Source: Bacteroides sp. 214
GTDB lineage: Bacteria; Bacteroidota; Bacteroidia; Bacteroidales; Bacteroidaceae
NCBI RefSeq assembly: GCF_010501015.1
Contig: NZ_QVML01000007.1
Location: forward strand, 161,803 to 225,802
Length of the DNA: 64,000 bases
Reading direction: 5' to 3'
Positions 44,652 through 53,794 of this stretch are shown here, in pieces. Each line of letters opens with the position of its first letter. Positions within the stretch are counted from its first letter, which is position 1. The position numbers and the translations under genes are program-made. The notes beneath the pieces were generated by a model that was given only the letters and a program-made list of their open reading frames with translations, made no database searches and was not told the DNA's origin.

Positions 44652-47354
44652 ATGAGAAAACGTTTGACTCATTTTCTGCTAGCTGCATTAATGTCTGTTA
44701 CATCAGTAGCGGCATTTGCACAGGTTACTGTAAAAGGCCAAGTTATTGATGCCGAAACAGACGAACCTATTATTGGTGCAGCAGTTGTTGTTGTTGGCAC
44801 CACAGTAGGTGTCGTAACCGATATCGATGGTAACTTTACGTTGAATGCACCGCAAGGCGCTACCATCCATATTACTTACCTTGGCTATAAAGAATTTAAG
44901 AAGAAGATCACACGTAGCGGACAAGAAGACCTCGGTGTTATCAAGTTGGCGGTAGATGCTTATGCATTGGACGACGTGGTGATTACCTCTTCCATCGCGG
45001 TGGCAAGAAAAACACCGGTTGCCTTGTCTACAGTAGATGCTGTATTTATTACAGAGAAGCTGGGAACACAGGAGTTTCCTGAAATATTAAAATCTACCCC
45101 CGGTGTACACGTTAACAAACAAGGTGGTGGTTACGGTGACTCTGAGCTCACTATGCGTGGCTTTGGACAAGAAAACGTAGCTGTAATGGTAAATGGTGTA
45201 CCTGTGAATGATATGGAATGGGGCGGTATTTACTGGAGCAATTGGATGGGTATGAGCGATGTTACTCGCAGCATGCAGACTCAACGCGGTTTGGGTGCCA
45301 GTAAGATTGCAGCTCCTTCTGTAGGTGGTACGGTTAATATCATTACCAAAGGTATTGAGGCCAAAGAAGGCGGAAGCGTTTCTTACGCCATGGGTAACGA
45401 TGGTATGAACAAAATACAGTTTAATGTATCTACAGGTTTGACCGAAAGTGGATGGGCCGTAACTTTGTTGGGTGCTAAGAATTGGGGAGACGGTTATGTA
45501 CAAGGAACCAACTACGAAGGCTACAATTGGTTTATCAATGTAGCTAAGCGTATCAGCGACAAGCACCAATTACAGTTTATGGCAACAGGCGCTCCTCAAA
45601 AACACGATCAACGTGCCAGCGGAGCAGCTTTAACTATCTCAGACTGGAAAATGACTCAGGATGTATTTGGCATTCGTGATAATAAATACAATCCAACTTT
45701 TGGTTATCGCAAGAATGGTCAGGCTTACAATAGTGCTCATAATTACTATCACAAGCCGCAAATCAGTTTGAACCACATTTGGCAGATTGACGAAAAATCT
45801 TCACTTTCTACATCTGCTTATCTATCTATTGGTCGTGGTGGAGGACAATCCGGTCAAGGTAATAATGACTTCTCTGAGTACGGCTATTCTGCTTGGAATG
45901 GTGCTTACAGAGGAGTATTGCAAAACACATTCCGCAACTCTGATGGTACATTTGACTATGCTGCTATTGAAGACATGAATGCCGCTAGCGAATATGGCTC
46001 TTTGATGGTAATGTCTAAGTCAAAGAACCACCACATGTGGTATGGCTTGCTCTCTACTTATACAACCAAGTTTAATGAGAATTTCGATTTTTATGGTGGT
46101 ATAGATGTTCGTTACTATAAAGGTACACACACTAATGAGATCTCCGACCTTTTTGGTGGTCAATATTATATGGACTCTCCCGACCGTAAACTGGTTAATC
46201 CAGCCAACAATGCGGCAGCTGCCGATCCTAATTGGAAATACGAGAAATTGGGTGTAGGTGATGTGGTTTATCGCGACTACGATGGCTTTGTGGCACAAGG
46301 AGGTGGATTTTTCCAACTGGAGTATAACAAAGACAAGTTATCTACTTTTGTATCTGGTTCACTTTCTAATACCAGCTATTGGCGTGTAGACCGTTTCTAC
46401 TATGACAAGGAACACGAAAAGTCTGAAACTGTAAATTATCTGGGTTTCACAGCAAAAGCTGGTGCCAATTACAACTTGACAGATAATCATAATGTATTCT
46501 TTAATTTAGGTACTATTAGTCGTGCTCCTAAGTTTTCTTATGGCGCGTTTATGCAAGCTACCAGTAATAACACAACTAATCCGGACGCTGTGAACGAAAA
46601 AGTTTACTCAGCGGAGTTGGGTTATGGATATCGCAGCAAAATCTTTACTGCCAACCTTAACCTCTATTACACTAAGTGGACAGATAAGACCATGACCACT
46701 TCTACTACATTTAATAATGTAAAAGCCAATATTAATATGTCTGGTGTAGACGCGCGTCACATGGGTGTAGAAGTAGACTTAAAATTCACTCCAACGCCAT
46801 GGGTGGAAATTTCGGGAATGTTCTCTTATGGCGACTGGCAATGGGATAGCAAAGCTAAAGGATATTACTTCACAGAACAAGGACAACCTATTACTAAGGA
46901 TGGACAAGTTACGCAACTGATGTCAGAAGACCATGCTTGGGCTATCATTGATATGAAAGGCGTTCGTGTAGGAGGTTCTGCTCAAACTACTGCTAACGTG
47001 GGAGTTACTGTGATACCTATGAAAAATTTACGTGTAGGACTTGAATGGACTCATTATGCTCGTAACTATTCATACTATGCTGTAGACGGAACCTTGCTTA
47101 GTGCCAATAAGGAAAATAAATTGGACAATCCATGGAAGATTCCTTCCTCCAGCTTGTTTGACTTTAATGCATCATATAAATTTAAATTCAGTGGACTAGA
47201 TGCGACTCTTTCTGGAAATGTCAATAATTTATTTAACTATCAGTACATTTCCAAAGCATGGAACCCGAAAGGTAAAGTTGCTACCGACGAGAACGTATAT
47301 GTGTTTTATAATACCGGACGTACCTATAGTATTCGTTTGGGAGTTAGATTTTAA
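44652..47354 (+). CDS. TonB-dependent receptor with carboxypeptidase-regulatory-like N-terminal domain
   Basis: The 900-residue outer-membrane protein has a signal peptide (cleaved after AFA, about residue 23). A CarboxypepD_reg-like domain follows (25-112; VKGQVIDAETDEPIIGAAVV), then a plug (about 125-235; LKSTPGVHVNKQGGGYGDSE, GTVNIITKG) and a 22-strand barrel ending TYSIRLGVRF. The layout is not the SusC length. It takes up a substrate across the outer membrane using TonB energy. The two genes downstream, a lipoprotein and a nuclease, suggest a nucleic-acid-derived substrate, but this is inference. Confidence 0.92.
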   Translation: MRKRLTHFLLAALMSVTSVAAFAQVTVKGQVIDAETDEPIIGAAVVVVGTTVGVVTDIDGNFTLNAPQGATIHITYLGYKEFKKKITRSGQEDLGVIKLAVDAYALDDVVITSSIAVARKTPVALSTVDAVFITEKLGTQEFPEILKSTPGVHVNKQGGGYGDSELTMRGFGQENVAVMVNGVPVNDMEWGGIYWSNWMGMSDVTRSMQTQRGLGASKIAAPSVGGTVNIITKGIEAKEGGSVSYAMGNDGMNKIQFNVSTGLTESGWAVTLLGAKNWGDGYVQGTNYEGYNWFINVAKRISDKHQLQFMATGAPQKHDQRASGAALTISDWKMTQDVFGIRDNKYNPTFGYRKNGQAYNSAHNYYHKPQISLNHIWQIDEKSSLSTSAYLSIGRGGGQSGQGNNDFSEYGYSAWNGAYRGVLQNTFRNSDGTFDYAAIEDMNAASEYGSLMVMSKSKNHHMWYGLLSTYTTKFNENFDFYGGIDVRYYKGTHTNEISDLFGGQYYMDSPDRKLVNPANNAAAADPNWKYEKLGVGDVVYRDYDGFVAQGGGFFQLEYNKDKLSTFVSGSLSNTSYWRVDRFYYDKEHEKSETVNYLGFTAKAGANYNLTDNHNVFFNLGTISRAPKFSYGAFMQATSNNTTNPDAVNEKVYSAELGYGYRSKIFTANLNLYYTKWTDKTMTTSTTFNNVKANINMSGVDARHMGVEVDLKFTPTPWVEISGMFSYGDWQWDSKAKGYYFTEQGQPITKDGQVTQLMSEDHAWAIIDMKGVRVGGSAQTTANVGVTVIPMKNLRVGLEWTHYARNYSYYAVDGTLLSANKENKLDNPWKIPSSSLFDFNASYKFKFSGLDATLSGNVNNLFNYQYISKAWNPKGKVATDENVYVFYNTGRTYSIRLGVRF

Positions 47355-47374
47355 TCAAAATTATTATGAGAATT

Positions 47375-49813
47375 ATGAAGAAAAATATAATTGTTTCGTT
47401 GACATTGCTGGCACTGCTGAGTGCTTGTAACGATGATTATAATGACCAATTCGATATTGACAACAAAGTTACTGATGTGAAGAGTATTGCTATGACATTG
47501 AGCGCATCGGACTATGCTGTTATTGCGGGCGATGCTACCAATCTGGAAATAGCTTTGAGTAAAGACCCGGAAGAGGGTACTGGCGTAGATGCTTTGAAAG
47601 CTGTAGGTGCAAATAAGTACTTCACTCCTGAAGCATCTGCTGAAGAGTACATTCCGGCATTTATTGCTAATAAATATCCCAATGCAGATCTTGCTTCTAA
47701 GTTTACAGTAACTTATATGCAGTATCAGGCTCCATCCGGGTATTTGGCTGATTTCACCAATATTTCTACTTATCAACTTACCTCGGAAGATTACCAAACA
47801 GTTTGGGGAGATAAAGTAAAAGCTTCATTCCTTTCTCCTGCTTCAGTAAGTAAGATACCTTCTCTATTGACAAGCAATGTTAATGGAGCCGAAACGGGTG
47901 ATATGGTGGTTGTGAATTACGCTTATTCTGATGTAGAACCGAGTATTGGTGGAGGATCTGGTACAACAGAACCCACTTGGACTCCGGTAGTCTCAGTGCC
48001 TGTTCGTTCTGCTGGTAAAGACTGGAACTATGTTAATTTAGGTCCTATCGATCTTTCAGAATATAAAGGTCAGACCATAAACATCGGTTTTAAATACACA
48101 AGTACAGCTACTGCTGCTGCTACCTGGGAACTGAGAAATTTCAAAGCTCTTAAGGTGCCTTATCTGGATGTATGTATCTTTAACAAACAGGAAGATGGCT
48201 CATTCAAGAAATTGGTGAAAGCCAGTGAGTTCAGTGGAGCCGGTGATTATGTAATTGCAACAATTGGTGTTAATGGTGAGTACTATCCTTTTGGTCGTTT
48301 GGCTGAAGGCAAAACTTATGGATACATGTATCCTGATCCTATTGTAGTAACGAATGGAGTGATTGCTGCTGATGCTGCTGCTGATTTCATAATTACACTA
48401 GAGGCTTCTACTGCAGGTTATAATATAAAGAATGTTCTTGGGCAGTACTTCTATATGTCAGGAACCTACGATAGTTTTAATGTGACTGAAACAGTTGGAG
48501 CAGAGGGATATGATTGGACTGTGGAAACTGCTGGTAATGCAGACGTTTTCACTATTACAAACGTAGAAAAGAATAAGTCTGTGAAGCTGAATTATTATAA
48601 TGGTAGCTATTCTTATGGTAGTTATGCTGCTTCTAAAATTGAAGGTTACACTTATGCTGCTAATTCGTTAGTAAATGATGAAGGTGGTTTTACCGTTTAT
48701 GATGTCAATATTGATGGCTTGTCTTTTGTTTGGAAAAATGTAGATATTTATGGCTGGAAAGCTTCAGCTTTTGTAAGTAGTGTGAATCATGCTACGGAAA
48801 CTTACCTGGTATCGCCTTCAATAGAAATCACAGAAGATGCTGTATTGCCTTATTTCACTATTGACGAAGCATTCAGATATGGTGCAGGAGACGCTAGTGA
48901 TATTACTATTTATATATCTACGGATTATGTGCCGGCAGCAGGAACCAGAGCTATGACACGTGCAACTGTAAATGCAAACACCTCTAGACTTTATCGCTTT
49001 GATGGTACTGTATGGAGTGAATATACTAGTAATGATGCAAAAATAACAGTAGTTGAACCTGAGGTTTATGCTTCGCTAGGAACTTCAAGCATTTCTGAAC
49101 CTGATCAGATTTTACCTCTTTACTTGAGTCAGAAGTATCCTTACGCATTGGCTGGCGAACGTGCAACAGTTGTTTACAACAAGAGTGCTGATAAACCTGC
49201 GTTTATTGAATTTACGAAAGATGCCGCTACATGGATAGTAACTCCTGCTGCAGTAGAACAAGTTACTACTTTCACTAAAGATAACGATGGGATAACAGCT
49301 AAAATTAGTGTTTATATGGATGAATCTTTGTTAGGAAGCACTGGCGGATTTGTTGCGCAAGATGTAAAACTAGTTGGTGGATTAAGCTATGTATGGCAGA
49401 ATACTGCTGCTTATGGCTGGAAAGCTTCTTCATTCTACAACAATACCAACAACCCAGCTGAAAGCTGGTTAGTATCACCAGCATTGGACTTCAGAAAAGG
49501 AACTGCTCCAGTTATTACCCTTGAGGAAGCTATCAATTACCTGAATGGTGCTAATGTAGAAGAGTATTGTGGCATAAAGATTTCTACTGATTATAAAGAC
49601 AATGTACAGAATGCCACTTGGACTCCGCTTATTTTCCCAACTCGAGCCGAAGGTACAAACTGGAGTTTCATTAGTGTAGGTGAGATTGATTTATCGGAAT
49701 ATGTAGGACAGATTGCACATATTGCATTTGTTTATATGGTTCCCGAAGGTTCTACTATTGCTCCTACATGGGAATTCATGAACATTCTGGTAAAAGAGAA
49801 AACAGAGGAATAA
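47375..49813 (+). CDS. Surface lipoprotein with repeated choice-of-anchor-J / DUF5017-like domains
   Basis: Starting at 47375 the protein has 812 residues with a lipoprotein signal (LLALLSAC). Tandem related beta-sandwich modules are visible: WTPVVSVPVRSAGKDWNYV with IDLSEYKGQTINIGFKY, then YGWKASAFVSSVNHATETYL, then YGWKASSFYNNTNNPAESWL and WTPLIFPTRAEGTNWSFISV with IDLSEYVGQIAHIAFVY. These are like choice-of-anchor-J and DUF5017 domains found on Bacteroidota surface proteins. It probably binds the ligand of the receptor gene 11-20 bp upstream. An alternative ATG at 47366 adds three residues. Confidence 0.82.
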   Translation: MKKNIIVSLTLLALLSACNDDYNDQFDIDNKVTDVKSIAMTLSASDYAVIAGDATNLEIALSKDPEEGTGVDALKAVGANKYFTPEASAEEYIPAFIANKYPNADLASKFTVTYMQYQAPSGYLADFTNISTYQLTSEDYQTVWGDKVKASFLSPASVSKIPSLLTSNVNGAETGDMVVVNYAYSDVEPSIGGGSGTTEPTWTPVVSVPVRSAGKDWNYVNLGPIDLSEYKGQTINIGFKYTSTATAAATWELRNFKALKVPYLDVCIFNKQEDGSFKKLVKASEFSGAGDYVIATIGVNGEYYPFGRLAEGKTYGYMYPDPIVVTNGVIAADAAADFIITLEASTAGYNIKNVLGQYFYMSGTYDSFNVTETVGAEGYDWTVETAGNADVFTITNVEKNKSVKLNYYNGSYSYGSYAASKIEGYTYAANSLVNDEGGFTVYDVNIDGLSFVWKNVDIYGWKASAFVSSVNHATETYLVSPSIEITEDAVLPYFTIDEAFRYGAGDASDITIYISTDYVPAAGTRAMTRATVNANTSRLYRFDGTVWSEYTSNDAKITVVEPEVYASLGTSSISEPDQILPLYLSQKYPYALAGERATVVYNKSADKPAFIEFTKDAATWIVTPAAVEQVTTFTKDNDGITAKISVYMDESLLGSTGGFVAQDVKLVGGLSYVWQNTAAYGWKASSFYNNTNNPAESWLVSPALDFRKGTAPVITLEEAINYLNGANVEEYCGIKISTDYKDNVQNATWTPLIFPTRAEGTNWSFISVGEIDLSEYVGQIAHIAFVYMVPEGSTIAPTWEFMNILVKEKTEE

Positions 49814-49828
49814 TTATCTAAATAATAA

Positions 49829-49871
49829 GGGTGGCAAGTTTGGAGTATAGCCAAGCTTGTCCCCTTTTTTT
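49829..49871 (+). terminator. Terminator/attenuator between lipoprotein and nuclease genes
   Basis: GGGTGGCAAGTTTGG (49829-49843) pairs with CCAAGCTTGTCCCC (49851-49864), followed by seven T. It lies 11 bp before the nuclease ATG and would limit read-through into that gene. Confidence 0.75.
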
Positions 49872-49882
49872 ATCATATACAT

Positions 49883-51166
49883 ATGAAGAAATTTAATAGT
49901 TTAACGCTCATTCTTGGACTCTTAATAATGAGTCTTGTGGCTTGTGGCGAAGACCCCAAACTGCCTAATGGTTATATCGAAATCACACAAGATGGTACAA
50001 CAACTATGGTATTGAAGGGTTACAACAATCCCTCCGAAGGATTTAGCGTATTGAAACCAACTGGTTTTGCTACTCCTTTCTATATCAAGGATAAAGAATT
50101 TTATGGAAAAGCTTACCGCTTTATAGTGGCTCCGGAAAAACGTTTGGACGAAATGACCACCATTCCTAAGGATGGTAATTGGCAAGAAAAAGCTTCGATC
50201 GTTCCGGGTATTGCATACTGGGTTCGCTATGGCGACTTGGTGGCTTATCGCTACATTAAGTTTCGTGTGGGTTATGTAGAGGGCAATAATGTTGGCATTG
50301 AGTATCTTGTTTCAGAGGAAATCACTACACGTCCCAATATAAACGCTAATACTTTACTCGTTGATTATGCCACGAATTGGGAAATGCCACATATAAATAC
50401 ATCGAATACTTTTGTGGCTCATGACCTGACTGTGAGTGGTAGTAAAGTGCTGAATTTTGCTTATGAGTGGAATGCGACAATGAATCATACTGAATGGGTA
50501 GCTTTTTCTTTCGATGAACTTACCTGTAAAGATGTTACAAAACGTACTGATGCATGGGATGTTGACCCGTTGTTGCCGGAAAGTATGCGGACTTCAAACG
50601 CTAACCATACGAATGATGGTTTTGACCGTGGACATATCTGCGCTTCTGAAGATCGTGTGTGGTCGGTAGATGCTAATAAGCAAACTTTTTATTTTAGCAA
50701 TATGTCACCACAATTGGCTTCCTTCAATCAGAACTTTTGGGTAGCAATCGAAAATCAGGTTCGTTTGTGGGGACGTGCTATACCTAATACTTATGATAAA
50801 GTATATGTTACCAAAGGCGGTACAATGAATCATCTACTTAAAAACTTTACAAGTAATGTAGCTGGAGCTGATGGTAAATATCCTACGACTGATGAAAACG
50901 GATTTACTATCAAAGGGTTGGCTTGTCCACAGTATTATTTTACTGCTGTTTTGGCCGATAAAAATGGCGAATATAAAGCCATCGCTTTCCTTGTTGAGCA
51001 CAAAGAAGGGCTGCCTAAAAAACCTACTGCAGCAGAAATGCAAGAATATGTAGTTAGTATTGATGAATTGGAAAGTTTTACAGGTATTGATTTCTTCTGT
51101 AATCTTCCTGATGATATAGAAAATGTAGTAGAAAGTTCGTATTCTATTGATGATTGGGCGTGGTAA
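49883..51166 (+). CDS. Secreted DNA/RNA non-specific endonuclease lipoprotein
   Basis: The 427-residue protein has a lipoprotein signal with Cys21 (SLVAC). The N-terminal half (25-165) is a region of unknown function, perhaps DUF5036. The C-terminal half is a NUC-family nuclease: DRGHICASEDR carries the DRGH motif with catalytic His251, and FNQNFWVAIENQVR holds the metal-binding Asn near 282-284. It would cut DNA and RNA at the cell surface. It is the third gene of the receptor set and likely feeds nucleotides or phosphate to it. Confidence 0.9.
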   Translation: MKKFNSLTLILGLLIMSLVACGEDPKLPNGYIEITQDGTTTMVLKGYNNPSEGFSVLKPTGFATPFYIKDKEFYGKAYRFIVAPEKRLDEMTTIPKDGNWQEKASIVPGIAYWVRYGDLVAYRYIKFRVGYVEGNNVGIEYLVSEEITTRPNINANTLLVDYATNWEMPHINTSNTFVAHDLTVSGSKVLNFAYEWNATMNHTEWVAFSFDELTCKDVTKRTDAWDVDPLLPESMRTSNANHTNDGFDRGHICASEDRVWSVDANKQTFYFSNMSPQLASFNQNFWVAIENQVRLWGRAIPNTYDKVYVTKGGTMNHLLKNFTSNVAGADGKYPTTDENGFTIKGLACPQYYFTAVLADKNGEYKAIAFLVEHKEGLPKKPTAAEMQEYVVSIDELESFTGIDFFCNLPDDIENVVESSYSIDDWAW

Positions 51167-51185
51167 TATAACCCCAATCTAAAAG

Positions 51186-51236
51186 AATGGGTTTTCGTAA
51201 AGAATGGTTATTCATTTACGGAAACCCATTGTTTTT
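51186..51236 (+). terminator. Strong terminator after the nuclease gene
   Basis: AATGGGTTTTCGTAAA (51186-51201) pairs with TTTACGGAAACCCATT (51215-51230) with one mismatch, followed by GTTTTTG. Confidence 0.8.
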
Positions 51237-51248
51237 GATATAAACTCT

Positions 51249-51256
51249 TACCTTTG
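51249..51256 (+). promoter_or_regulatory. -7 promoter element of the yigZ-type gene
   Basis: TACCTTTG matches TAnnTTTG, 23 bp before the ATG at 51279. Confidence 0.5.
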
Positions 51257-51278
51257 CATGTAGAAAACGATTCTAATT

Positions 51279-51881
51279 ATGGCCAACGATACCTACAAAA
51301 CCATATCCGACCTTTCTGAAGCCATTTTCACCGAAAAGCGTAGCAAATTTTTGGCATTCGCCATTCCGGTGCGTACTGTGGAAGAAATAAAAGAACATAT
51401 CGATTTCTATCAGAAGAAGTATTACGATGCCCGACATGTGTGCTATGCGTATATGTTGGGGGCAGAGCGTGAAACCTTCAGAGCGAATGATAATGGAGAA
51501 CCGTCGGGCACAGCGGGGAAACCTATTTTAGGACAGATTAACTCTAACGAGCTGACGGATATACTCGTAGTGGTAATTCGATACTTTGGTGGAATAAAAC
51601 TGGGTACAAGCGGACTTATTGTAGCCTACAAAGCCGCCTCCGCCGAAGCAATTGCCGCTGCCGAAGTTATTGAGAAAACAGTGGACGAAGAAATTACCGT
51701 GGCGTTTGAATACCCTTTTATGAACGATGTGATGCGCATTGTGAAAGAAGAGGAGCCGGAGATAATCCGGCAATTCTTTGATATGGATTGTGAAATGACG
51801 CTGCGCATTCGCCAATCATTAATGCCAAAGCTACGGGCAAGACTAGAAAAGGTAGAAACAGGGCGAATTTTAGAAAAATAA
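51279..51881 (+). CDS. YigZ/IMPACT family protein
   Basis: The 200-residue protein has the Impact domain signature: YDARHVCYAYMLG, NDNGEPSGTAGKPIL, then VVVIRYFGGIKLGTSGLIVA, and a C-terminal DUF1949-like domain (about 135-200). The family is conserved; in eukaryotes IMPACT affects GCN2 signalling, in bacteria the role is not settled. It starts an apparent unit with the HpaII-like gene 30 bp downstream. Confidence 0.92.
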   Translation: MANDTYKTISDLSEAIFTEKRSKFLAFAIPVRTVEEIKEHIDFYQKKYYDARHVCYAYMLGAERETFRANDNGEPSGTAGKPILGQINSNELTDILVVVIRYFGGIKLGTSGLIVAYKAASAEAIAAAEVIEKTVDEEITVAFEYPFMNDVMRIVKEEEPEIIRQFFDMDCEMTLRIRQSLMPKLRARLEKVETGRILEK

Positions 51882-51911
51882 GATAAACAAGTAATTAAAT
51901 AGAATAAGATA

Positions 51912-53000
51912 ATGGCATTTGAAGCAACAAAACAAGAATGGAGTGAACTATATACTTTTTTTCGTTTATTAAGTGAGGGCAGTGTACAAGTGGGTACAAA
52001 ACAAGGAAAAGCAAACGAAAGTGCTGCCGCTTGGAGTATTGCACAAATAGTACGCGATGAGCACGATGGCAAACGTAACTACATCATTAATGAAGACAAT
52101 ATAACCATCAAAGGAGAGAATATCAGTTTAGTGGTTCCTCGCGAGTATTTTGGGAAAATAGCCGATTTGATACTCAGCACCATAAAAGAGTCGAAAGAAG
52201 ATGAGGTGCCCTCGCCCGATGTGGTGGAAACTTTCTTGGATAAACTCAATATCTATGATTTGCAGGCAAAGACAGAAGACCGCACAGATCTTTCCATTGC
52301 CTTTTTCCATATTGACGCACCGCTGACGGGAGTTACTATTCGTTCGCGCATGGGGCGAATGAATCCTATCTTGGATGGGGGCAGAACTGCCAACCTGAAA
52401 TTTGAACAGGTAGGAGTGAAGTTTCCTAATCCGTTAGTCAATAAAATAAATGCCATAGAATCTGCTAATGGTGTAGCCGAACGTATATTGGCTATCGAAA
52501 CCAATGGTGGAGTATTGAAATACTCCGATGTTGCCGACAAAGTATTCCGTAGTAACCTGCTGATGATTGACCTGCACTTTCCGCGTATGCTGGCAGAGAT
52601 GTTGCGCATTCTCTATCTGGATGACATTACGCGTGTGAGCGAATTGACTGAGGCTATCAAACAGCTTAACCCTTTGAAGATTAAAGACGAATTGATTAAT
52701 AAGCATCTCTTTTACGAACACAAAATGAAACAATTCCTTTCGGCGCTGACGCTTGGCATGCGTCCGGCGAAAATTTACAATGGAGAAGATTCAGCGGTAG
52801 AAGGATTACTATTAATAAATGGAGATGGTGGAGTGGTGTTATATCATAAATCGCAAAAACAAGTGTTTGATGATTTCTTATTCTTCAACACCCGCTTTGA
52901 GAAAGGAAGCACAGAAAAAGATAAGTATGGATACTTGGAAAAAGAGAATGGAGTTTGGTTCTTTAAACTGAACGCGAAGATTGGTATAGTAAAGCGCTAG
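51912..53000 (+). CDS. HpaII-family type II restriction endonuclease (apparently solitary)
   Basis: The 362-residue protein is close in length to HpaII (about 358). Its start ATKQEWSELYTFFRLLSEG and later PNPLVNKINAIES, SNLLMIDLHFPRMLAEM and LGMRPAKIYNGEDSAVEGLL look like the RE_HpaII family, which cuts CCGG. No C5 methyltransferase lies in the window, although such enzymes normally sit next to one. CCGG sites occur nearby, even inside the gene (52764-52767), so a cognate methylase elsewhere, loss of activity, or changed specificity must be assumed. Assignment is by recognition of the family pattern. Confidence 0.72.
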   Translation: MAFEATKQEWSELYTFFRLLSEGSVQVGTKQGKANESAAAWSIAQIVRDEHDGKRNYIINEDNITIKGENISLVVPREYFGKIADLILSTIKESKEDEVPSPDVVETFLDKLNIYDLQAKTEDRTDLSIAFFHIDAPLTGVTIRSRMGRMNPILDGGRTANLKFEQVGVKFPNPLVNKINAIESANGVAERILAIETNGGVLKYSDVADKVFRSNLLMIDLHFPRMLAEMLRILYLDDITRVSELTEAIKQLNPLKIKDELINKHLFYEHKMKQFLSALTLGMRPAKIYNGEDSAVEGLLLINGDGGVVLYHKSQKQVFDDFLFFNTRFEKGSTEKDKYGYLEKENGVWFFKLNAKIGIVKR

Positions 53001-53053
53001 AGCCGATTAAGCTATTTTTCCGAAAAAATATTCACTATTTCTTAATTATACAC

Positions 53054-53061
53054 TATCTTTG
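53054..53061 (+). promoter_or_regulatory. -7 promoter element of the envelope-protein pair
   Basis: TATCTTTG matches TAnnTTTG, 28 bp before the ATG at 53090. Confidence 0.5.
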
Positions 53062-53089
53062 CGCTCTTTAATTAACAGTGTATAACAAA

Positions 53090-53782
53090 ATGAAAAAAAT
53101 CACGACAATCATTCTTTTAGGTTTAGTCGTAATGCAACCTATTCGCTTAGCAGCTCAAGAGTTTTCAATCGGTGCCGACCTAGTAACCACTTTTATGTGG
53201 CGCGGTATGAAATGTGCCGATGCTTCGTTTCAACCCTACATGACAATTGATATGGGTAAGTTCTCTTTCATGGCATGGAACAACACAAACCTGAATGATT
53301 TCGGGCAAGATGTTGACCTTTTCTTAAGCTATGAAGACAAAGGGTTTCGTATTGAGGTAGCCGACTACTTTGTAGAAGCCGCCGGCGAAAAGTTTAATTA
53401 CTTCGACTACAAAGCTCATAGCACCAACCACATGTTTGATGCTACGGTTTCTTACCAACTCAGCGGAAAATTACCCATAAAGTTTTTGTGGAGTACAATC
53501 TTTGCCGGTGATGATTACTGCAAAGTAAATGGTGATCGCGCTTATTCTTCTTACTTGGAAGTTTCGTACCCCTTCACTGCCAAAGGCATTGATTTCAACG
53601 CCGAAGTAGGTATCACCCCATGGGAAGGTATGTATGCCGATGATTTCAATCTGGTAAACATTGGCTTAGAAGCTGCCAAAAAGGTGAAAATTACCGAAAC
53701 AATTTCGTTGCCTATCTCTATTAAGTTTATAGCCAACCCTGCCGAGGAGCGCACTCACATAGTATTTGCTGTAAACTTCTAA
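53090..53782 (+). CDS. Outer-membrane beta-barrel-like secreted protein
   Basis: From the ATG at 53090 the protein has 230 residues with a signal peptide ending near RLAAQ (about residue 22). The mature part is a series of amphipathic strands (FSIGADLVTTFMWRG, FSFMAWNNTNLND, VDFLSY-type strands) and ends THIVFAVNF with a terminal Phe. The TFMWRGM motif recalls the Gcw_chp (TIGR02001) group of putative outer-membrane proteins. Function unknown. It precedes a membrane protein gene by 12 bp. Confidence 0.7.
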   Translation: MKKITTIILLGLVVMQPIRLAAQEFSIGADLVTTFMWRGMKCADASFQPYMTIDMGKFSFMAWNNTNLNDFGQDVDLFLSYEDKGFRIEVADYFVEAAGEKFNYFDYKAHSTNHMFDATVSYQLSGKLPIKFLWSTIFAGDDYCKVNGDRAYSSYLEVSYPFTAKGIDFNAEVGITPWEGMYADDFNLVNIGLEAAKKVKITETISLPISIKFIANPAEERTHIVFAVNF

Positions 53783-53794
53783 TAATAAAATAAG

